From Nitrospirillum amazonense (GTDB taxonomy: Bacteria > Pseudomonadota > Alphaproteobacteria > Azospirillales > Azospirillaceae): DNA of 64,000 bases. Shown here piece by piece: positions 15,228 to 23,075 of the stretch; the stretch's first letter is position 1; every line of letters starts with the position of its first letter. A program made the position numbers and the translations under genes. Under the pieces are notes generated by a model. It searched no databases. It saw only the letters and a program-made list of their open reading frames with translations, and was not told the origin of the DNA. The stretch spans positions 62,001-126,000 of the forward strand of contig NZ_VITN01000019.1 in assembly GCF_007828045.1 (NCBI RefSeq), read 5' to 3'.

Positions 15228-17150
15228 ATGGGTTTCGCACCGTCCGGCCTTGCCGTTTTCGATGCCGCCGCCGTTCGCGCGGCCCTGGGGTACGGGGCGG
15301 CCATACCCGCCGTCCGCCAGGCCATGGTGGACTTGAGCACCGGACGGGTGCGCCAGCAGCTGCGCAGTTTCATCAGCCTGGGTGCCGGCCGCACCTTCGC
15401 CATCATGCCGGCGGCCTTCGTCGGGGCGGACCAACCCGGCTACTTCGGCGCCAAGCTGGTCAGCGTCTACAACGACGGCCAGGGCCGCAAGGCGCATGAG
15501 GGTCTGGTGGTGCTGTTCAACGGCGCCAGTGGGCGGCCCGTCTGCCTGGCGGACGCGGCGGAGGTCACGGCCATCCGCACGGCGGCGGCCAGCGCCGTGG
15601 CCACCGACGCCCTGGCCCGGCCGGATGCCGACACCCTGGCCCTGGTGGGTATCGGCCGCCAGGCCCTTGCCCATACCCTGGCGCTGGCCAGCGTCCGCCG
15701 CCTGCGCCACATCCGCGTCTGGGGCCGCGACCCGGCCAAGACCCAGGCCTTCGCCGCCCAGGTGCAGGCCGCCACCGGCATCGACACCCAGGCCCATGAC
15801 AGCGTGCAGCGGGCGGTGGCCGGTGCCGCCATCGTCTGCACCGTCACCGCCGCCGCCGACCCCATCCTGCGCGGCGACTGGATCGCCCCCGGCACCCATG
15901 TGAACGTCGTGGGGTCAAGCGGCCCGGCCCAGGCGGAGATCGACACCGACCTGGTGGCGGCCAGCCGCTTCATCGTCGACCACCGGGAGCATGTGCTGGT
16001 CCATGGTGGGGAGTTCCTGCGCGCCAAGGCGGCCGGCATCCTCGGTGACGACCACATCGCGGCGGAGATTGGCGCGGTGCTGGCCAGCCAGGCGCCGGGC
16101 CGGCAGTCGGCGGAGCAGATCACCGTCTACAAGTCCCTGGGCCACGCCGTGCAGGACTTGGCCGCCGCGGCCTGGCTGTATGAAAACGCCCGCCATCCCG
16201 CGCCATCGTCCCTGCCCATCGTCGATGGGCACGCCGTGGCCGACCGCCTGGGCTACGACACCTGCATCCCCATCGTGCGCCAGGCCATGACGGCCCTGTC
16301 TAAGGGAGAGACGCAGCAGCTGCCGCGCGGCGTGCTGCCCCTGGACCACGGCCACATGTTCGGCGTCATGCCAGGCGCCCTCAACGGCGGGCCCTTCGGC
16401 GCCAAGCTGGTGGCCGTGTTCCCGGACAATTTCGACAAGGGCCTGCCCTCGCACCAGGGGGTCATCGTCCTGTTCGACCGCGACAGCGGCCGGCCCCTGG
16501 GCGTGGTCGATGGCGGCGAGGTCACGGCCATCCGCACGGCGGCGGCCAGCGCCGTGGCCACCGACGCCCTGGCCCGGCCCGAGGCCAAGACGCTGGCCCT
16601 GCTGGGCTATGGCGAACAGGCCCTGACCCACGCCCGCGCCATCGCCCGGGTGCGCCGCCTGAGCCGTATCACAGTCTGGGGCCGCGCGCCCGACCGTGCC
16701 GCCGCCTTCGCTGCACGGCTGGGGGCTGAACTGGGCCTGCCCGTGCGCACCGCCGCCAGCGCGCAGGAGGCGGTGGTGGACGCCGACATCGTCTGTACCG
16801 TGACGGCGGCGAAGGAGCCCATCCTGCAGGGCGCCTGGGTGGCGCCGGGGGCGCATGTGAACGTCGTGGGCTCCAGCATCGCCGGCCCGGCGGAGGTGGA
16901 CCATGACCTGGTCATCCGGTCCCGCTTCATCGCCGATTGCCGGGAACACGTGCTGCGCCAGGGAGCGGAGTTCCTGCGGGCCAAGGCCGCCGGCCTGATC
17001 GGCGACGCCCACGTGGTGGCGGAGATCGGCGCGGTGCTGGCCGGCCACGCCGAGGGCCGACAGTCGGCGGAGCAGGTCACGCTCTACAAGTCGCTGGGCC
17101 ACGTCGTCCAGGACCTGGCCGCCGCCTGGCCGCTGCTGAAGAAGGACTGA
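15228..17150 (+). CDS. Double-domain ornithine cyclodeaminase/mu-crystallin protein
   Basis: Proteins of this family are NAD(P)-dependent ketimine reductases, amino-acid dehydrogenases or cyclodeaminases of about 310-350 residues. This 640-residue protein contains two complete copies head to tail, about residues 5-320 and 330-640. Each copy has the substrate lysine in FGAKLV, the arginine in VTAIRTAAASAVATDALARP, a Rossmann-type motif (LVGIGRQALAH; LLGYGEQALTH), VWGR, IVCTVTAA and HVNVVGSS. The aspartate of true ornithine cyclodeaminase in the latter block is absent, so a ketimine reductase or dehydrogenase role is more likely. The ATG at 15228 is preceded by AGGGA at 7 bases; earlier in-frame starts lack this. 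The gene is 4 bases from the lrp gene. Confidence 0.88.
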   Translation: MGFAPSGLAVFDAAAVRAALGYGAAIPAVRQAMVDLSTGRVRQQLRSFISLGAGRTFAIMPAAFVGADQPGYFGAKLVSVYNDGQGRKAHEGLVVLFNGASGRPVCLADAAEVTAIRTAAASAVATDALARPDADTLALVGIGRQALAHTLALASVRRLRHIRVWGRDPAKTQAFAAQVQAATGIDTQAHDSVQRAVAGAAIVCTVTAAADPILRGDWIAPGTHVNVVGSSGPAQAEIDTDLVAASRFIVDHREHVLVHGGEFLRAKAAGILGDDHIAAEIGAVLASQAPGRQSAEQITVYKSLGHAVQDLAAAAWLYENARHPAPSSLPIVDGHAVADRLGYDTCIPIVRQAMTALSKGETQQLPRGVLPLDHGHMFGVMPGALNGGPFGAKLVAVFPDNFDKGLPSHQGVIVLFDRDSGRPLGVVDGGEVTAIRTAAASAVATDALARPEAKTLALLGYGEQALTHARAIARVRRLSRITVWGRAPDRAAAFAARLGAELGLPVRTAASAQEAVVDADIVCTVTAAKEPILQGAWVAPGAHVNVVGSSIAGPAEVDHDLVIRSRFIADCREHVLRQGAEFLRAKAAGLIGDAHVVAEIGAVLAGHAEGRQSAEQVTLYKSLGHVVQDLAAAWPLLKKD

Positions 17151-17154
17151 GGCC

Positions 17155-17640
17155 ATGGCGAACGCGGAACTGGACGCCATCGACATGAAAATCCTGACCC
17201 ACATGCAGCGCGACGCCTCGCTGACCACGGCGGAACTGGCGGAGCGGGTCGGCATCTCGCAATCCCCCTGCTGGCGCCGCGTGCAGCGCCTGCATGACGA
17301 GGGCTATATCAAGGCCCAGGTGGTGCTGGTCGACCGGCAGAAGCTGGGCTTCGACATGCACATCTTCGCCCAGGTGAAGATCGCCCGTCTGTCGGAAGAG
17401 GAGCGCGAGACCTTTTTCCGTGGCATCCAGAACATTCCCGAGGTCTTGGAGTGCTACACCGTCTTCGGCGAGATGGACGCCCTGCTGAAGATCGTGGCGC
17501 CGGACGTGAAGTGGTACCAGGAGTTCATCTTCAACACCCTGATGAAGTTGCCCGGGGTGGAGGACATCCGGTCCATCGTCACCCTGTCGGAGGCCAAGAG
17601 CACCACGGCCATCCCGCTGAAACCGCGCACATTCCAATAA
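17155..17640 (+). CDS. Lrp/AsnC family regulator (copy 1)
   Basis: A 161-residue feast/famine regulator. The N-terminal winged helix-turn-helix spans about residues 5-60 (ELDAIDMKILTHMQRDASLTT, then VGISQSPCWRRVQRL). The C-terminal RAM/ACT-like ligand domain includes VLECYTVFGEMDALLKI. It starts 4 bases after the double OCD gene and is clearly in the same operon, the common arrangement in which an Lrp-type regulator controls an amino-acid-degrading neighbour. It shares more than 80 percent identity with the protein at 19663, by eye. It presumably senses an amino acid or peptide breakdown product and binds the palindromes found in the island's promoters. Confidence 0.95.
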   Translation: MANAELDAIDMKILTHMQRDASLTTAELAERVGISQSPCWRRVQRLHDEGYIKAQVVLVDRQKLGFDMHIFAQVKIARLSEEERETFFRGIQNIPEVLECYTVFGEMDALLKIVAPDVKWYQEFIFNTLMKLPGVEDIRSIVTLSEAKSTTAIPLKPRTFQ

Positions 17641-17653
17641 TCGCCGCACCGGC

Positions 17654-17666
17654 GCATAGCCTATGC
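17654..17666. promoter_or_regulatory. 13-base palindrome before the M61 gene
   Basis: GCATAG-C-CTATGC is a perfect palindrome of the same length and core as GCATA-AAC-TATGC upstream of the amidohydrolase. It lies 14 bases beyond the lrp stop and 124 bases before the M61 peptidase start. It is a candidate operator for the local Lrp-type regulators. Confidence 0.5.
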
Positions 17667-17789
17667 CGCGGCGTCCGCGCGGGCCCGGCACTGGGAAAAC
17701 ATAAACCTACCGCCGCCCGCCATCATGCGGGAACGCGGGGGCGTATGAGCGGCCGGGAAACGGCCGGACAGAACAGGTGGGAACCCTTC

Positions 17790-19481
17790 ATGAGAAAGCT
17801 GACCTTTGGCCTGCTGGCCACCTCCATGCTCACGTTCACTGCCGCGGCCGCCGAGAGGCCGGCGCCCCTGGACGTGGTGCTGCACCCGCATGCCAGCGGC
17901 GGCGTGGCCGACCGCATGGACGTGGAACTGCGCATCGCCCATCCCGGCGTGGCCGCCGGCCAGCCCCTGCTGCGTATGCCGACCACCGTCGTCTCCACCC
18001 CCACGGCGGGCTATGACGCCAGCGCCATCGTGGCGCGGGACGACAAGGGTCCCCTGCCGCTGACCATGGCGGATGAGGCGCCGACGCCCACCGGCGCCTA
18101 TCGCCACTATGACGTGGGCCGGACCACGGTGGGCGACGTGGTGGTGCGGTATGGCACCCCGCCCCGCGCCGTCAGCGTCGCCACGCGCAACGGGCCGCTG
18201 TTCGACCTGCGCCAACAGGCGGACGGCCTGATGGGCGCCGGTGTCTATTTCATGGCCCTGCCGGCGGGGGAGCAGCCCTATCGCATCAGCCTGAAGTGGG
18301 ACCTGTCAGGCATGCCCAAGGGCGCCCGGGGGATCTGGAGCCTGGGCGAAGGCGACCAGTCCACCGTGGGCCCGGCGGAGCTGCTGGCCTTCTCCTTCTA
18401 CGCCACCGGGTCGGTGAAGAGCGTGCCGGCGGAGGGACAAGGCAATTTCGGCCTGTATTGGCTGGTCCAGCCGCCCTTTGACGTGAACGGCCTGGCCACG
18501 GGCATCCAGCGCCTCTACGGCTACATGGCCCATTTCTTCAAGGATGACGGCGCGCCCTACCGCGTGTTCATCCGCGCCAATCCCTACCCCGCCGGCGGCG
18601 GCACGGCATTGGCCAGGTCCTTCATGTTCGGCTATGGCGTGGACGGAACCACCGCCAGCAGCGACACCCAGATGCTGCTGGCTCATGAGATGACCCACAA
18701 CTGGCCCAGGCTGGACGGCGGCGAGCATGCCGCCACCGCCTGGTACACCGAGGGCATGGCCGAATATTATTCCGTCGTGCTTGCCCTGCGCGCCGGCGTG
18801 ATCGACCAGGCCAAGTTCCTGCGCGTGGTGAACGACCATGCCTCCGGCTACTACACCAACCCTTACGTGGCCCTGACCAATACCCAGGCCGGCGCCAAAT
18901 TCTGGAGCGACGCCCGCGCCCAACGCGTACCCTACGGCCGAGGATTCATGTATCTGGCCCGCATCGACGCCGAAATCCGCGCCAAATCCGGCGGTACGCG
19001 CAACCTGGACAATCTGGTCCTTGAGGTGCTGGACCGCCAGCGCAAGGGCGAGAAGGTGGACCTGGAGCAATGGGTCGCCATGGTGGTGCGCGAGTTGGGC
19101 GACGGCGCGCGACAGGAGTACGAGGACATGGTGGCCGGCAAGCTGATCGAGCCCGCTCCCACCGGCTTCGCCCCCTGCTACCACGCCGTGAAGGCGCCGG
19201 AGCGTCCCTTCGACCTGGGCTATGACGAGATGCGCCTGGGGGTGGTGGCCGATCTGCGCCCCGACAGCCCCGCCGCCCAGGCCGGTGTGAAGGAAGGCGA
19301 CGTGATCGTGAGGTCCAGCCCCAAGCAGTCGCTGATGGACGACCCAACCAAGCAGATGGAGATCACCGTCAAGCGCGATGGCCAGGAGCGGAGCTTCACC
19401 TACCTGCCGCGCGGCCAGGCCGTGACCGGCTGGCACTGGGAACGCGTGCCGGGGGTCGAGGACGGCGCCTGCCATCTGTGA
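17790..19481 (+). CDS. Secreted M61 family metallopeptidase with PDZ-like tail (copy 1)
   Basis: M61 (glycyl aminopeptidase) enzymes are zinc peptidases. The 563-residue product starts with a Sec signal (LTFGLLATSMLTFTAAAAE). The zinc ligands are His299 and His303 in HEMTH, with the downstream glutamate in WYTEGMAEYY. A C-terminal PDZ-like segment (LGVVADLRPDSPAAQAGVKEGDVIV, about 490-515) matches the known domain order of the family. AGGTGG lies before the ATG at 17790; the longer frame from 17451 overlaps the lrp gene and is rejected. It is flanked on both sides by the paired lrp genes. The HEMTH sequence deviates from the more usual HExxH of M61, so the family call is good but not certain. 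Confidence 0.85.
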   Translation: MRKLTFGLLATSMLTFTAAAAERPAPLDVVLHPHASGGVADRMDVELRIAHPGVAAGQPLLRMPTTVVSTPTAGYDASAIVARDDKGPLPLTMADEAPTPTGAYRHYDVGRTTVGDVVVRYGTPPRAVSVATRNGPLFDLRQQADGLMGAGVYFMALPAGEQPYRISLKWDLSGMPKGARGIWSLGEGDQSTVGPAELLAFSFYATGSVKSVPAEGQGNFGLYWLVQPPFDVNGLATGIQRLYGYMAHFFKDDGAPYRVFIRANPYPAGGGTALARSFMFGYGVDGTTASSDTQMLLAHEMTHNWPRLDGGEHAATAWYTEGMAEYYSVVLALRAGVIDQAKFLRVVNDHASGYYTNPYVALTNTQAGAKFWSDARAQRVPYGRGFMYLARIDAEIRAKSGGTRNLDNLVLEVLDRQRKGEKVDLEQWVAMVVRELGDGARQEYEDMVAGKLIEPAPTGFAPCYHAVKAPERPFDLGYDEMRLGVVADLRPDSPAAQAGVKEGDVIVRSSPKQSLMDDPTKQMEITVKRDGQERSFTYLPRGQAVTGWHWERVPGVEDGACHL

Positions 19482-19503
19482 CGCAGGGCCAGTCGCCGCA
19501 TCC

Positions 19504-19533
19504 AAGGCCGGGGCTCATCTCCCCGGCCTTTTT
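19504..19533 (+). terminator. Intrinsic terminator after the M61 gene
   Basis: AAGGCCGGGG (19504-19513) pairs perfectly with CCCCGGCCTT (19521-19530) around a 7-base loop, and is followed by a run of T to 19533. This is a canonical rho-independent terminator 22 bases after the M61 stop codon. Confidence 0.9.
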
Positions 19534-19552
19534 CATGGCCGCCGCCCAGTGG

Positions 19553-19605
19553 CTCCCCAAAACCGGCACTACCGGGGGAGATTCAAAGAAGGTAGATTTA
19601 TGCCG
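19553..19605. promoter_or_regulatory. Inverted repeat and TTTATGCCG motif before lrp copy 2
   Basis: CTCCCC (19553-19558) and GGGGAG (19575-19580) enclose a second small pair CCGG-CACTA-CCGG. The TTTATGCCG at 19597-19605 matches the motif seen upstream of other island genes. Together they form a plausible control region for the second lrp gene, which starts at 19663. Confidence 0.4.
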
Positions 19606-19662
19606 GACTGGGGCGGAAGACCCCATGGGCGATGCCAGAATGAACAGGGGACCACATAGGAT

Positions 19663-20148
19663 ATGCCGGCCGCGGAACTCGACGCCATAGATATGAAAAT
19701 CCTGACGCTGATGCAGAAAGACGCGTCACTGACCACGGCGGAACTGGCTGAAAAGGTTGGGATTTCCCAATCACCCTGCTGGCGCCGCATCCAGCGCCTG
19801 CAGGGCGAGGGCTATATCAAGGGCCAGGTGGTCATCGTCGACCGGGAGAAGCTGGGCTTCCACATGCAGATCTTCGCCCAGGTGAAGATGGCCCGGCTGT
19901 CGGAAGAGGAACGCCAGACCTTCTTCCGGGGTGTGGAGAACATTCCCGAGATCCTTGAATGCTATACGGTATTCGGGGAGATGGACATCCTGATGAAGGT
20001 CGTGGCGCCGGACGTCAAATGGTATCAGCAGTTCATTTTCAGCAGCCTGATGAAGCTGCCGGGCGTGCAGGACATCCGCTCCATCGTGACCCTGTCGGAG
20101 GCCAAGCACACCACGGCCGTGCCGCTGAAGCCTCGCCAGTTCCAGTGA
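19663..20148 (+). CDS. Lrp/AsnC family regulator (copy 2)
   Basis: A 161-residue paralogue of the regulator at 17155, equal in length and differing at roughly 28 positions by eye. The helix-turn-helix (VGISQSPCWRRIQRL) is nearly identical, so both probably recognise the same DNA motif. Changes cluster in the ligand-binding half (for example GEMDILMKVV for GEMDALLKIV), which could alter ligand choice or allow mixed oligomers. Unlike copy 1 it has its own upstream region behind a terminator. It faces the S10 peptidase gene tail to tail, with a shared terminator hairpin between them. Confidence 0.95.
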   Translation: MPAAELDAIDMKILTLMQKDASLTTAELAEKVGISQSPCWRRIQRLQGEGYIKGQVVIVDREKLGFHMQIFAQVKMARLSEEERQTFFRGVENIPEILECYTVFGEMDILMKVVAPDVKWYQQFIFSSLMKLPGVQDIRSIVTLSEAKHTTAVPLKPRQFQ

Positions 20149-20156
20149 ATAAAATT

Positions 20157-20186
20157 ACCCACCGGGTCCGGTCAGGGCCGGTGGGT
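20157..20186. terminator. Bidirectional terminator between lrp copy 2 and S10 copy 3
   Basis: ACCCACCGG (20157-20165) pairs with CCGGTGGGT (20178-20186). On the minus strand the stem is followed by TAATTTTATT, a good termination signal for the S10 gene. The right arm overlaps the last codons of that gene. Confidence 0.75.
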
Positions 20187-21635
20187 GATAAAGCGGCCAA
20201 GGTCGGCGCTGAGACGCACCCGCGCCTCGGGGTCGCGGTACATCATGTGGCCGCCGCCATAGCAGTTCACCGATAGCCGGGCGGACAGGCCGGGCTCCAG
20301 CCTGGTTTTCAGGATCTCGTTGGCGGCGCAGCTGTTCAGGCTGTCGTACAGCCCCGCCGCGGCGAAGACGCGCAGGGCGTCGTCCCTCTCCATGGCCCTG
20401 CGGATCCAGGGCTCCGCGCCGGGCGGCCCCTCGCCCGCGCGCGCGGCGGCGATGGCGGCGGCGAAGGCGGCCGGTGAGGTGTCGCCGGAATTGTAGTCCC
20501 ACTGCTCGCCCACCGGTTTGGCCGCCGGGTCGGTGTCCTTTTCCAGCCCCAGGTAAGGCAAGTCGGTGTGATAGCCCAGGGTCTCGCGCAAATAGCGCAC
20601 CATGACGGCGGCGCCCGGCTCCTCCGCGTCCGCCTGGCCGGCCCCCGGGTTCAGCGGCGTGCTGATGCGCATGTCGAAGGTATCCAGGCGGCGGCCGGGC
20701 AGCAGATTGTTCAGGAACTGGCGAGAGGAGACGGTCAGGCTGGTCCCATCGACCAGGGACGGGTCCACGCCCATTCGGTGGGCAACATCCTGGACCAGGG
20801 CCGCCTTCTGCTGGGCGCTGAGGTCGCCCAAGTGGGTCAGTGCCGGGGCGTAAACCTGTTCCGCCCAGGCGCGGGTGACATCGGCCGTGGCCGATGGGCT
20901 GGCTCCCGCCAGGCTGGCCGGCAGGCGGCCGTGCACCTGGGCGGCGGCGGCGCGGCCCGGCAGCTTCAGCGCCGTCACCAGTTCCTTGGGCAGCACCGGC
21001 CCCACGGGAATGCCGCCGGAAATGAGGACGACGCCCGCGACCGGACGGCCGCGCTTCTCCAGCGCCTCCGCCACGCCGGCGGCGCGCCAGACGCCGAAGC
21101 TTTCGCCGACCAGGTAGATCGGTGTCCGGGCGTCGGCATGGCGCTGGGTCCAGGCCTGCACGAAATCGGTGATGGCGGATTGATCGCCCAAGGTGCTGTA
21201 GAAACGCGGCCCATCCTGCGCCGTGGCCGGGCGGCTGAAGCCCGTACCCACGGGATCGACGAACACAAGGTCGCTGTCAGCCAGCAGGGTCTGGGCGTTG
21301 TCCACCAGGGCGCCGCCCTCCAGCCGCTTCGGGCCGAAGGCTTCGAAATGCAGCAAGGTGGCGTTGGCGCCGGGCCCGCCATTCCACAGGAAGGTGACCG
21401 GCCGCCCACCTTGCCCGGGAACACGATAGGCGACATAGAAGACGTGGCCCCGCACCACACCCTGCGCATCGGTCAGGTCCAGGGTCGCGGCCTCGGCCAC
21501 GTAGTGCAGCGGCTTGCCCGCCAGGGTGATCTGCTGGGCGACCCCGGGCGGGGGTGTCACCGCCGTGTCATGAGCCGCACAGCCCGCCAAGGCCAGGGCC
21601 ACCGCACCGATGCCGTTCCGTATCGCTGCCCGCAT
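20172..21635 (-). CDS. S10 serine carboxypeptidase-like lipoprotein (copy 3)
   Basis: A 487-residue S10 family member. The N-terminus has a lipoprotein signal with lipobox LAGC (Cys19), so unlike the other copies it should be membrane-anchored. Motifs are NGGPGANA (85-92), PVGTGFS and Ser179 in GESFGVW (Phe replaces the usual Tyr). AAGLYDS and GGGHMMY give the Asp and His. A GGGAGCGGGAGC stretch precedes the ATG. It is followed downstream by a terminator shared with the opposing lrp gene and preceded 42 bases upstream by an aminotransferase gene on the same strand, suggesting co-transcription. Confidence 0.9.
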   Translation of the reverse strand: MRAAIRNGIGAVALALAGCAAHDTAVTPPPGVAQQITLAGKPLHYVAEAATLDLTDAQGVVRGHVFYVAYRVPGQGGRPVTFLWNGGPGANATLLHFEAFGPKRLEGGALVDNAQTLLADSDLVFVDPVGTGFSRPATAQDGPRFYSTLGDQSAITDFVQAWTQRHADARTPIYLVGESFGVWRAAGVAEALEKRGRPVAGVVLISGGIPVGPVLPKELVTALKLPGRAAAAQVHGRLPASLAGASPSATADVTRAWAEQVYAPALTHLGDLSAQQKAALVQDVAHRMGVDPSLVDGTSLTVSSRQFLNNLLPGRRLDTFDMRISTPLNPGAGQADAEEPGAAVMVRYLRETLGYHTDLPYLGLEKDTDPAAKPVGEQWDYNSGDTSPAAFAAAIAAARAGEGPPGAEPWIRRAMERDDALRVFAAAGLYDSLNSCAANEILKTRLEPGLSARLSVNCYGGGHMMYRDPEARVRLSADLGRFITHRP

Positions 21636-21677
21636 GCTCCCGCTCCCCCGTTGCCGCGTTTCCGTGCCGCGTTTCCG

Positions 21678-22937
21678 TCAGCGGTCCCGCCAGGCCCGCA
21701 GGCCGGCGTGCAGCCGGCTCAATCCCCGGTCCAATGTCTCGGCGTCGCCGGCGTAGCCCAGGCGGACATGGCCGGCCAAGCCGAAATACTCACCCGGCGC
21801 CACCAGCAGATCGACCTGATTCCACAGGTGGCGGGTCAACGCCAGGGTATCCGCCACCCCGATGATGCGGGGGAAATAAAGGCACCCGGCCGCCGGCACG
21901 GCGCCCTCGATCAAGCCCTCGTCCCGCATGGCGGCGGCGTGGCGGCGCAGCACCGGCGTGGTGGCGGTCATGACCGCCTGCCAGTGCCGGTCGAAGGTGT
22001 CGGCGTTCTCCATCACATGCGCGGCCACAGCGTGCGACAGCTTGGACACGCCTACATCGCCCTCGGGCTGACCGGCCCGGATGCGGGCCAGCACCCCGGG
22101 TGCCGCCACCATCCAGCCGCACTTCAGCGCGAACAGGCCGAACACCTTGGTCAGACTGGCCAGGCTGACGATGTTGGGCGCCAGCTTGGCCGCCAGCCCC
22201 GCCGAGGGGCGCCGGGCGAAATCGCCGTAGACCTCATCCACCACCAGCAACGCGCCGACGGCGGCCGCCGCTTGCGCCACGGCCTTCAGCGTGGCGTGGT
22301 CCAGGAACACGCCGGTGGGGTTGTGCGGATTGGTCAGGATGACCAGGCGGGTCTCGGGCGTCAGCTTGGCCGCCACCTGGACCGGGTCGATGCCGAAATG
22401 CGGCGCCGGCCGATCCACCTCGTCCACCACGGCGCCCACCTCCAGCGCCAGGTTGGTGAGAAGCTTGAACCCCGGGTTTTCGATCAGCACCCGTTCGCCC
22501 GGCTTCACCAGGGCGCGCAGGATCAGTTGCAGGCCGCCGGTGACGCCGGTGACGGTCTGCAACCGCTCCGGCGTCTCGTCATAGCGCGCGCACAGCGCAT
22601 CGACCAGGAAGCGGTTGCCGTTAGCGAAGACGCTGACATAACGACTGCTGAGCTGGGGGGCGCCCTCCCCATCCACGGTCACCAGCGACTTGGCCACCAG
22701 CCGGGCCAGCAGATCCGAAGGTTCGCTGATGGTGCTGTCGTACAGGGCGATGGCGTTGGGCCGGCCGGCGAGCGCGCGTATGGAGCCCCGCACCCAGTCG
22801 GAATATTGGGTGGCCGCGAAGAAGTCGCCGCCGGACGGGGTGCCGGACGGGACGTTGGATGCGGGACCGACGGATTTACCGGCAGATTTCAAGGCGTACT
22901 TCCTATTCGGGCGAGGCGTTCGGGCGCGAGGGGCCAC
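21678..22937 (-). CDS. Class I/II PLP-dependent aminotransferase
   Basis: A fold-type I aminotransferase. The visible motifs are VTGVTGGLQLILRAL, TNPHNPTGVFL (PLP-phosphate/pyridine contacts), VVDEVYGDF, and the Schiff-base lysine in SLTKVFGLFALKCGW. The order fits aspartate/aromatic-type or alanine aminotransferases. It lacks a clear export signal, so unlike most island enzymes it is probably cytoplasmic and acts on imported amino acids. The start is uncertain: GTG at 22937 gives 419 residues with a Pro/Arg-rich beginning, while TTG at 22892 has a good AGGAAG ribosome site 7 bases upstream and may be the true start. It sits between S10 copy 3 and M61 copy 2. Confidence 0.88.
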   Translation of the reverse strand: MAPRARTPRPNRKYALKSAGKSVGPASNVPSGTPSGGDFFAATQYSDWVRGSIRALAGRPNAIALYDSTISEPSDLLARLVAKSLVTVDGEGAPQLSSRYVSVFANGNRFLVDALCARYDETPERLQTVTGVTGGLQLILRALVKPGERVLIENPGFKLLTNLALEVGAVVDEVDRPAPHFGIDPVQVAAKLTPETRLVILTNPHNPTGVFLDHATLKAVAQAAAAVGALLVVDEVYGDFARRPSAGLAAKLAPNIVSLASLTKVFGLFALKCGWMVAAPGVLARIRAGQPEGDVGVSKLSHAVAAHVMENADTFDRHWQAVMTATTPVLRRHAAAMRDEGLIEGAVPAAGCLYFPRIIGVADTLALTRHLWNQVDLLVAPGEYFGLAGHVRLGYAGDAETLDRGLSRLHAGLRAWRDR

Positions 22938-22984
22938 CGAAGCCGGCGATGCCTAAATTCTATTCGACTTGGCGGGTGCTTTTT

Positions 22985-23054
22985 TGCGTATGCCCGGGTC
23001 CGGCGGGTTGGCGGCGGTCGGTTTATGCGGCATTCCGCCGAAGCCGCGCATAAG
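22985..23054. promoter_or_regulatory. Composite motif region before the aminotransferase
   Basis: TTGCGTATGCCCG at 22985-22997 and TTTATGCGG at 23023-23031 are followed by an inverted GCATAA at 23049-23054. The first two elements, with starts 38 bases apart, are also found before S10 copy 4 (29093 and 29130, starts 37 bases apart). The conserved spacing suggests a shared regulatory module for minus-strand island genes. Confidence 0.5.
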
Positions 23055-23075
23055 CTGACCGCACCGGTTCCCGCC

